The translations under genes were made by a program, and so were the position numbers. 8,960 nucleotides of DNA from an uncultured Bacilli bacterium. Its GTDB lineage: Bacteria; Bacillota_I; Bacilli_A; RF39; UBA660. The first letter of the stretch is position 1. Each line of letters starts with the position of its first letter. Of this stretch, positions 1-4,980 are shown in pieces. The stretch lies in NCBI GenBank assembly GCA_910578745.1, contig CAJTSN010000056.1, positions 1 to 8,960 on the forward strand. The letters run 5' to 3'. The notes below the pieces were generated by a model. That model did not search any database. It saw only the letters and a program-made list of their open reading frames with translations, and was not told the DNA's origin.

Positions 1-1
1 A

Positions 2-448
2 AATGGAAGTAAGATAACAGGTTCAATGTCGAATAAAGGAGCAGTAAATGCGACAGTAGCACCAGGAGGAACCTATACAATACCAGCAGGGTATCATAAT
101 GGTTCTGGAAAAGTGACAGCATCTAGCTGTCCAAGTTGTACTGTATCTGCAACATTTATAGATTCTGGTGATTTTTCTTCTAATAAAACGAAAACGATTC
201 ATGCAGAAGTGGGAGCCTATTATCTTTTATATAAAGGAGCAACAACAAATTCAATAAGTAGTGATTCATTTTCTGGTTGTGATATTTTGTTGATAGAACG
301 TACTGAAGGTGCTAAATTTACTACGAGTGGAGGTGATATAAGAATAAGAAGTATTGTCGTTTTAGTTAAAGCAACAAGTACCACAATTACAATAACAACT
401 TCAAATCCTAAGGGTTCAGGTTATAAATACGCTAAGATATCAGGATGA
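2..448 (+). CDS. 3' end of a surface or tail-type protein with an IPAGYHNGSGKV motif (partial)
   Basis: The reading frame is open to the left edge of the window, so the ATG at 26 is probably internal: the residues before it (NGSKITGS) run straight into the conserved stretch. About 148 C-terminal residues are visible. The start holds a GxxxNKGAVN...GGTYTIPAGYHNGSGKV block. From memory, similar blocks occur near the C-termini of secreted, pilin-like or phage-tail-like proteins of gut Firmicutes. The rest is rich in Ser, Thr, Gly and Ile with alternating beta-type patterns, ending in a Thr/Ile-rich strand and GYKYAKISG. There is a CPSC pair near residue 34 of the visible part and one further Cys (SGCD). 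No catalytic motif is seen. A surface or fibre role is inferred; whether it belongs to a prophage, a pilus or a cell-surface system cannot be told without the upstream part. It stops at TGA, about 70 bp before a terminator. Confidence 0.6.
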   Translation, partial: NGSKITGSMSNKGAVNATVAPGGTYTIPAGYHNGSGKVTASSCPSCTVSATFIDSGDFSSNKTKTIHAEVGAYYLLYKGATTNSISSDSFSGCDILLIERTEGAKFTTSGGDIRIRSIVVLVKATSTTITITTSNPKGSGYKYAKISG

Positions 449-516
449 TTTATGGTGGTTTGAGATGAAAGAAATTTAGATTTTTTAAGTCCTATAGATA
501 AAGATATAGTTTTTAT

Positions 517-545
517 GAGAAACAAAAAATGCTTTCTCTTTTTTT
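517..545 (+). terminator. Rho-independent terminator after the surface-type gene
   Basis: A 6-bp stem GAGAAA/TTTCTC with a 10-nt loop is followed directly by a run of seven T. An alternative pairing of the loop A-run with the T-run is possible. It lies about 70 bp after the TGA of the first gene and before the promoter of the next, so it closes the left transcription unit. Confidence 0.6.
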
Positions 546-648
546 GTTTTAACTTTATTATACAAAGTCGTTTCTCTATAGTAAAAACGTTTATAAAAAA
601 ATTTTTACCAAAATATAAGTAAGTTTTTTATTCTATTTTCCTGTGCTA

Positions 649-678
649 TTGCATTTTGAAGCTATTTTTTGATATGAT
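649..678 (+). promoter_or_regulatory. Sigma-A type promoter with extended -10 for the DUF308/hydrolase gene
   Basis: TTGCAT (649-654) lies 18 bp before TATGAT (673-678). The -10 is preceded by TGA, giving the extended TGn form. The transcript would start only about a dozen bases before the ATG at 697. The remaining intergenic sequence between 546 and 648 is very AT-rich, and I see no further signal in it. Confidence 0.5.
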
Positions 679-696
679 AAGTATAGAAGTGATGTT

Positions 697-2022
697 ATGG
701 AAAAAATATTAAATACATTAAGTTATTATATAGAGAAAAATAATTATCTTGCTTTCGCTCTTACCTATATTGTAACAGGGATTCTTATTCTCATTTTTAA
801 TCATGTCTTATTTTCTAGTTTTATAGAGATTCTTCTTTTAATTATGTTAATCTCTTGTATGAAAGATTTATTTACAATGCTCACAAATAAGAAAGCGAGT
901 AAAATCGTATTTGCAAAGGCAGTAGGAAGTACGATTTTAGTATTGATTGCTCTTTTTTTTATTGATATTCCAAAGGCTATTTTAATTATGGTATTCTCAA
1001 CTTATTTTATTTTTAATGGACTCATTAAATTTGTGAGTTGTTATTTGATGAAAAAAGATAAGTTAAGAGGAATCTTTAAAGATTTTTTAGAAGGTTTTAT
1101 TTCCTTTGCCTTTGGAATTATCTGTTTTTTTTCTCCTAAAATTCATATGAATATCATGTTATATATTATAGGAGGGTATGTATTACTTTTAGGAATCGAT
1201 TATTTGTTTGATTTTTTGGATCAGAAAGAGATTCATATAAAAAGAATACATCTTCCTCTTCCTCCATTCATTGATGCATTAATTCCTCTTTCTATTTTAC
1301 AAAAAATTAACCGTTTAGGAGAGGATAAGAACATAGAACTTGATTTTCACAAAAAAATCGAAAAGGTCGATTTAGAAATTTTTGTTCATGTATCTATGCA
1401 GGGAACAGGAAAATTAGGACATGTGGATCTATGTTTTGATGGATATATTATTTCTTATGGGAATTATGACATGGATACTAGAAAATTGAGAGATGGAATT
1501 GGGTCAGGGGTTGTATTTACTTGTCCGAAGACAAAATATATCCCTTTTTGTGTCGAATATAGTGAAAAGACTATATTTGGTTTTGGAATTAAATTGAGTG
1601 AGGCGCAAAAAGGAAAGGTGAAGCAAGAACTTTCTCATATTTTTGAATCCTTAGAAGAATGGAAACCAAAATATGTAAGAGCATTAGAAAACGATAAAGA
1701 CATAAATAAAGATGAATATATAGATTATGCAAGTATGTTATATAAAAATACAGATGCGAAATTCTATAAATTTACAAATGGAAAATTAAAGACTTTCTTT
1801 ATTTTAGGAAATAATTGTGGAGCGCTTGTTGATAAAATATTAAGATCAAGTGGAGCAGATGTGTTAAAAATGAGAGGAATTATTACACCAGGGACTTATT
1901 ACGATTTCTTAGAAAGAGAATATTTGAAAAAGGATAGTAATGTGGTTTCGAAACAAATTTATAATCAAGGAAATATTCAAAAATGGAAAGAGCGCTTTAA
2001 AGAGGAAAAAATCGATTTTTAA
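697..2022 (+). CDS. Membrane protein: DUF308/HdeD-like six-helix module fused to a putative permuted papain-fold (NlpC/P60-LRAT-like) domain
   Basis: This is a 441-residue protein. Residues about 17-172 contain six hydrophobic helices (near 18-37, 41-57, 72-89, 91-110, 129-145 and 151-172), arranged as in DUF308/HdeD-type membrane proteins. The soluble C-terminal part (about 220-441) has GHVDLCFDG with His242, then FILGNNCGALVDKIL with Cys374, followed by a GIITPGTYYDFLE motif. A His before a Cys in these settings is the order of circularly permuted NlpC/P60-like enzymes (YiiX, LRAT and relatives); this assignment is by motif only. Positive charges cluster after helices 2, 4 and 6, which places the N-terminus and the C-terminal domain in the cytoplasm. 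That fits an enzyme acting on lipids or proteins at the inner membrane face better than a wall hydrolase. The start is supported by an AGAAGTGA ribosome site 4-12 bases upstream and by the promoter. It appears monocistronic, although no clear terminator follows. The substrate is unknown. Confidence 0.6.
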   Translation: MEKILNTLSYYIEKNNYLAFALTYIVTGILILIFNHVLFSSFIEILLLIMLISCMKDLFTMLTNKKASKIVFAKAVGSTILVLIALFFIDIPKAILIMVFSTYFIFNGLIKFVSCYLMKKDKLRGIFKDFLEGFISFAFGIICFFSPKIHMNIMLYIIGGYVLLLGIDYLFDFLDQKEIHIKRIHLPLPPFIDALIPLSILQKINRLGEDKNIELDFHKKIEKVDLEIFVHVSMQGTGKLGHVDLCFDGYIISYGNYDMDTRKLRDGIGSGVVFTCPKTKYIPFCVEYSEKTIFGFGIKLSEAQKGKVKQELSHIFESLEEWKPKYVRALENDKDINKDEYIDYASMLYKNTDAKFYKFTNGKLKTFFILGNNCGALVDKILRSSGADVLKMRGIITPGTYYDFLEREYLKKDSNVVSKQIYNQGNIQKWKERFKEEKIDF

Positions 2023-2115
2023 TTTTTTATCAAAAGAATTGTTAGAAGATCCTATATTTGGATTTGAAACCGTTCTTTTTTTATGTAAAGAGACTGTTAA
2101 ATCAGGAATAATGAC

Positions 2116-2143
2116 TTTAAAATTGAATCTAGAATGATATAAT
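2116..2143 (+). promoter_or_regulatory. Promoter of the FIST gene
   Basis: A perfect -10 hexamer TATAAT (2138-2143) is preceded by TGA, giving an extended -10. The -35 is weak: TTTAAA (2116-2121) at 16 bp. The 166-bp gap between the two genes (2023-2188) contains this promoter and the ribosome site AAGGAGG (2178-2184) four bases before the ATG. Confidence 0.65.
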
Positions 2144-2188
2144 AGGGTAGAAAAGAATAGATAAATTTTATGATTTCAAGGAGGAAAT

Positions 2189-3379
2189 ATGTTAAAGGCA
2201 AAAGTAGGATATGCAACAAATGAAAATGCAAAAGAAGCGGGAATAGAAGCAGCACGTATGGCACTTGAAAAAACAGAACAGGCAAAAGTCGCAATCGTCT
2301 ATACTTCTAGTTTTTATAGGCAAGAGGAGGTACTAGAGGGAATTAAAGAAGTAGCACCAACGCTTCCTCTTTTAGGCTCTATTTGTAAAGAGGCAATTAT
2401 TGTACCAGAGGGTGTAGTGACTTCATCTCATGGTTTTGTAGGAATGCTTGTACTTGATGATCCCGATTTAGAGGTAGGAGTGGCTATACAGGAGAATATG
2501 GAAGATAAGAGAGAAGCTGGGCGAAAACTTGCATTAAAGGCTTTAGAAAATGCAGGAAAGGATTATGCTCCATCTTATTATTACATGACTTCATCAACAA
2601 GAGAAGATGAGCTTTACATGAAAGGAATACAAGATATTTTAGGAAATGTTCCTGTATTTGGCGGGGCGATTTGTCCTACAGAACAAATGGAAAGTTCTAT
2701 TTTTGATAAAGAGACTTGTATAATAGAAGGAGTAGGGATTGTTCTATTTTATACAGATAAACTCATGGAAACTTTTTTTACAGGGGCATATAAAAAGAGT
2801 GACAATATGGGAGTTATCACCAAAATGGATGGCGATTTTCGCATTGTTGAAATTAATCATGAACCTGCTTTACAAAAATATGCTACATGGATTGGAAAAG
2901 ATGTGGAAGAATTAAAAGGTTCTGCTTTAGGAGAAATTTCAAATATAAAACCTTTTGGTATAAAGGAAACCTTAGGAGAAGTTATTGTTCTTCATCAACC
3001 TTTAGTGGGAAATGAGGATAATAGTATAACTGTGTTCAATAAAGTTTGCACAAGTACAGCTATCATTCAAATGAAAGCAAGTCAAGATACTTTTGTTCAA
3101 TCGGTTGGAAAAGCGGTTGAAAAACTAAATAAACTTGTAGAAAGACCGGGGGCTTATCTTTTTATACATAATGTGCGAAGGGAGAATGTCATAAAAAAAC
3201 AACTTGATGAGATGTATTTACTATTAAAATCCGTATGTAAAGATATACCTTTCCTTGTAGCATTTACAGATAGTGAATATGGATATGTGGATCATTCTAG
3301 AAATTTATGTGGAGACTTGATGATGTCCTTTACTTGTTTTGCGCAGGAGACAAGTGCTATTATGGAATTAGAAAAATAG
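2189..3379 (+). CDS. Stand-alone FIST domain protein (FIST_N plus FIST_C)
   Basis: FIST proteins are thought to be sensory input modules that bind small ligands such as amino acids; in many genomes they are linked to histidine kinases or chemoreceptors. The FIST_N domain spans about residues 30-210, with the VAIVYTSSFY strand, the LPLLGS segment (59-64) and the VPVFGGA motif (154-160). FIST_C spans about 213-385, with MDGDFRIVEINHEPALQKY, a PFG segment near 255 and the LFIHNVRR strand (324-331). The position where many relatives have a Cys before the Arg pair is His-Asn here. There is no signal peptide, membrane helix, kinase or methyl-accepting domain, so the protein is cytoplasmic. Its length of 396 residues is that of a complete two-domain FIST protein. 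It starts at ATG with a strong AAGGAGG site. No partner gene lies beside it, so its output is unknown. Confidence 0.85.
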   Translation: MLKAKVGYATNENAKEAGIEAARMALEKTEQAKVAIVYTSSFYRQEEVLEGIKEVAPTLPLLGSICKEAIIVPEGVVTSSHGFVGMLVLDDPDLEVGVAIQENMEDKREAGRKLALKALENAGKDYAPSYYYMTSSTREDELYMKGIQDILGNVPVFGGAICPTEQMESSIFDKETCIIEGVGIVLFYTDKLMETFFTGAYKKSDNMGVITKMDGDFRIVEINHEPALQKYATWIGKDVEELKGSALGEISNIKPFGIKETLGEVIVLHQPLVGNEDNSITVFNKVCTSTAIIQMKASQDTFVQSVGKAVEKLNKLVERPGAYLFIHNVRRENVIKKQLDEMYLLLKSVCKDIPFLVAFTDSEYGYVDHSRNLCGDLMMSFTCFAQETSAIMELEK

Positions 3380-3399
3380 AGAAATAAACTCTATTTTTT
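3372..3399 (+). terminator. Terminator of the FIST gene (copy 1 of a duplicated hairpin)
   Basis: A 7-10 bp perfect stem, AAAAATAGAG (3372-3381) pairing with CTCTATTTTT (3389-3398), has the loop AAATAAA and ends in a T-run. The TAG stop of the FIST gene (3377-3379) lies inside the left arm. Nearly the same sequence recurs at 4909-4937. Confidence 0.75.
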
Positions 3400-3401
3400 G
3401 T

Positions 3402-3430
3402 TTTAAAAGAAACTTGCATAATTGTATACT
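3402..3430 (+). promoter_or_regulatory. Possible promoter of the AAA ATPase gene
   Basis: TTTAAA (3402-3407), 17 bp, then TATACT (3425-3430, five of six consensus bases). If used, the message would carry a leader of roughly 100 nt and both GTACAA palindromes would lie downstream of the start point, where a bound protein could block elongation. Other -35/-10 choices in this AT-rich stretch cannot be excluded. Confidence 0.35.
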
Positions 3431-3462
3431 TTATTTTGGATAAATAAAAAATAACATTAAAA

Positions 3463-3509
3463 CGTACAAATTGTACGAAAAAAGCAAAAATATATGTACA
3501 AATTGTACG
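3463..3509 (+). repeat. Two directly repeated palindromes GTACAA-A-TTGTAC, candidate operator
   Basis: The 15-base palindrome CGTACAAATTGTACG (3463-3477; arms of 7 with a central A) recurs as TGTACAAATTGTACG (3495-3509; arms of 6). The two centres are 32 bp apart, close to three helical turns, so both would face the same side of the DNA. An identical 18-base core (3464-3481 and 3496-3513) includes a GAAAA tail. A one-base loop makes an RNA hairpin unlikely as the main role. The sites end 33 bp before the ATPase ATG and probably bind a dimeric regulator, perhaps one encoded elsewhere or the ATPase itself. Binding is inferred, not shown. Confidence 0.7.
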
Positions 3510-3529
3510 AAAACAGTTAAAATATAGAT

Positions 3530-3536
3530 AGAGGTG
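3530..3536 (+). promoter_or_regulatory. Ribosome binding site deciding the ATPase start
   Basis: AGAGGTG lies six bases before ATG 3543. An in-frame GTG at 3534 would give three more residues but overlaps this site, so ATG 3543 is preferred. Confidence 0.7.
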
Positions 3537-3542
3537 AACGAC

Positions 3543-4886
3543 ATGTATAGAAAAATAGAAGAAGTTTTAAAGCGATGGAAAGAGGATTTTACAATGCCTC
3601 TTATGTTAGTAGGAGCGAGACAAACAGGAAAGACTTATATACTGGATGAATTTTGTAAAAATAATTTTGAGCATTATATCTACCTCAATTTAGAAAAAGA
3701 AGAGGAGATAGCTGAAATATTTTCAAGCAGTTTAAAACCTGAGGAGATAATAGAAAAAATTCAAATTTTAAAGAAAGTTGATTTTAATGTAGAAAATACA
3801 ATTTTATTTATTGATGAAATTCAAGTAAGTGAGAAAGCAATCACATCTTTGAAATATTTTTGTGAAAGTGAAAAGCCTTATAAAATTGTGTGTGCTGGTT
3901 CTTTACTAGGCGTGAAAATAAATCGATTTCATTCTTCATTTCCTGTTGGTAAAGTAATTATCAAGTATTTATATCCCATGGATTTTGAAGAATTTTTAGT
4001 CGCGATTGATGAAGAAAAATTAGTTAAAGAAATAAAAACACATTATGAGACAAATGAACCTTTATTAAAACCTATTCATGAAAAAGCATTAAACTTATAT
4101 AAAAAATATTTAGTATTAGGTGGTATGCCCATAATGATACAAGATTTTAAAAAAAATGGATATCATATAGCAAATGTTCATTTTGAAATACAGGATTATA
4201 TTATAGCGACTTATCTAGCCGATATGAATAAATATACGGAGAATACAGAAGGAATTAAAAATAGTAGAATCTATAATGCGATACCAAAAGAATTAGCTAG
4301 AGAAAATAATACATTTAAATATAGTATTGTTGATAAAGATGCTAGAAAGATAAGATATGAAAGCAGTCTAGATTGGTTGCTTGCTAGTAATATGATTTTA
4401 AGATGCGATTTGGCACAAAAAAATGAGTCTCCACTAAAGGCATTCGTAAATGAGGATAAATTTAAGATTTATTTAAGTGATCCAGGACTACTTAGGGCAT
4501 TATCCCATTTAGACTATAGTGAGATACTACTTGATCAAAATGAGATGTATAAGGGTGTACTTACTGAAAATTATATCGCTTGTGAATTTTATTCCAAATT
4601 TAAAGAATTGTATTATTATACTTTTGATAAATATGAAATTGATTTTTTAATAAAGATAAATGGCGATATCATTCCGATAGAAGTAAAAAGTGGAAGAAGA
4701 ACAAATAGTAAGAGTTTAAGTGAGTATATAAGGAAATATAATCCTAAATATAGTATTCGAATATCACAGAAAAACTTTGGTTTAGAAAATAATATAAAAT
4801 CCGTTCCCTTATATGCTTTATTTTGCATTTATTCAATTGACAAAGATAGAAAGAATTATATGAATCAAAACTTTAGTGATAATTAA
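3543..4886 (+). CDS. COG1373-type AAA+ ATPase (AAA_14) with DUF4143 C-terminal domain
   Basis: This is a 447-residue cytosolic protein. The N-terminal AAA_14 domain carries Walker A GARQTGKT (24-31, Lys30), Walker B ILFIDEIQ (87-94, Asp91-Glu92) and a sensor-like KIVCAGSLLGV strand (114-124). A YPMDFEEFL segment (144-152) and YLVLGGMP (189-196) lead into the helical part and DUF4143. The C-terminal end has PD-(D/E)XK-like residues: Glu342 in TENYIACEF, Asp367 in YEIDFLI, and Glu380-x-Lys382 in PIEVKSG, so the nuclease-type fold seems complete. The family is very widespread and often in many copies in gut bacteria and archaea; its function is not established. The gene stands alone with its own palindromic sites upstream and a terminator downstream. 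ATA is its commonest isoleucine codon, whereas spoVD and mraY prefer ATT, which hints at separate ancestry. ATP binding is well supported; DNA cleavage is only possible. Confidence 0.88.
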   Translation: MYRKIEEVLKRWKEDFTMPLMLVGARQTGKTYILDEFCKNNFEHYIYLNLEKEEEIAEIFSSSLKPEEIIEKIQILKKVDFNVENTILFIDEIQVSEKAITSLKYFCESEKPYKIVCAGSLLGVKINRFHSSFPVGKVIIKYLYPMDFEEFLVAIDEEKLVKEIKTHYETNEPLLKPIHEKALNLYKKYLVLGGMPIMIQDFKKNGYHIANVHFEIQDYIIATYLADMNKYTENTEGIKNSRIYNAIPKELARENNTFKYSIVDKDARKIRYESSLDWLLASNMILRCDLAQKNESPLKAFVNEDKFKIYLSDPGLLRALSHLDYSEILLDQNEMYKGVLTENYIACEFYSKFKELYYYTFDKYEIDFLIKINGDIIPIEVKSGRRTNSKSLSEYIRKYNPKYSIRISQKNFGLENNIKSVPLYALFCIYSIDKDRKNYMNQNFSDN

Positions 4887-4908
4887 ATGGAAGAAAAGGC
4901 TTTAGAAT

Positions 4909-4937
4909 AAAAATAGAGAAATAAAACTCTATTTTTT
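4909..4937 (+). terminator. Terminator after the ATPase gene (copy 2 of the duplicated hairpin)
   Basis: AAAAATAGAG (4909-4918), loop AAATAAAA, CTCTATTTTT (4927-4936), with the T-run continuing one base to 4937. It matches the hairpin after the FIST gene except for one extra A in the loop, and the match continues through the following GTTTTAAA. It isolates the ATPase gene from the spoVD operon. Confidence 0.75.
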
Positions 4938-4966
4938 GTTTTAAATAAAATAATTCATCATAAAAT
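4936..4966 (+). promoter_or_regulatory. Tentative promoter of the spoVD-mraY-spoVE operon
   Basis: CATAAAAT (4959-4966) resembles either a weak sigma-A -10 (CATAAA, with TTGTTT 17 bp upstream at 4936-4941) or the CATAnAnT form of sporulation sigma-E -10 elements. No convincing sigma-E -35 is seen. A promoter is expected here because a terminator lies just upstream. The ribosome site GGTGAT (4972-4977) sits close to the ATG at 4981 and is weak. Confidence 0.3.
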
Positions 4967-4980
4967 GTACTGGTGATAAT

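Noticed and set aside
26..448. ATG at 26 as the true start of the first gene
   Set aside because: The frame is open upstream to the window edge and the preceding residues continue the conserved block, so the ATG is probably internal to a longer gene.
492..509. CTATA...TATAG hairpin before a short T-run as a terminator
   Set aside because: A five-pair, mostly A-T stem with an 8-nt loop is too weak; the GAGAAA/TTTCTC hairpin just downstream is the better candidate.
446..630. Reading TGA as Trp (genetic code 4), which would extend the first ORF
   Set aside because: Conserved Trp positions in MraY, SpoVD and the SEDS gene use TGG, no internal TGA occurs in any conserved gene, and the extension would run through the terminator into low-complexity sequence.
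1940..2137. 65-residue + strand ORF overlapping the end of the DUF308/hydrolase gene, as a gene or frameshifted extension
   Set aside because: It lies mostly inside the real gene in another frame, has no ribosome site, and the real gene ends naturally after its conserved part.
2097..2294. 65-residue minus-strand hydrophobic ORF
   Set aside because: It is antisense to the FIST promoter and start; its Leu-rich composition comes from complementing purine-rich coding sequence.
3463..3513. Start of a CRISPR array
   Set aside because: There are only two short palindromic units with a 14-nt gap and no cas genes; an operator-like arrangement fits better.
4616..4828. 70-residue minus-strand ORF
   Set aside because: It is entirely antisense to the conserved PD-(D/E)XK-like end of the ATPase gene and has no supporting signal.
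3534..4886. GTG at 3534 as the ATPase start
   Set aside because: It overlaps the AGAGGTG ribosome site; ATG 3543 has correct six-base spacing.
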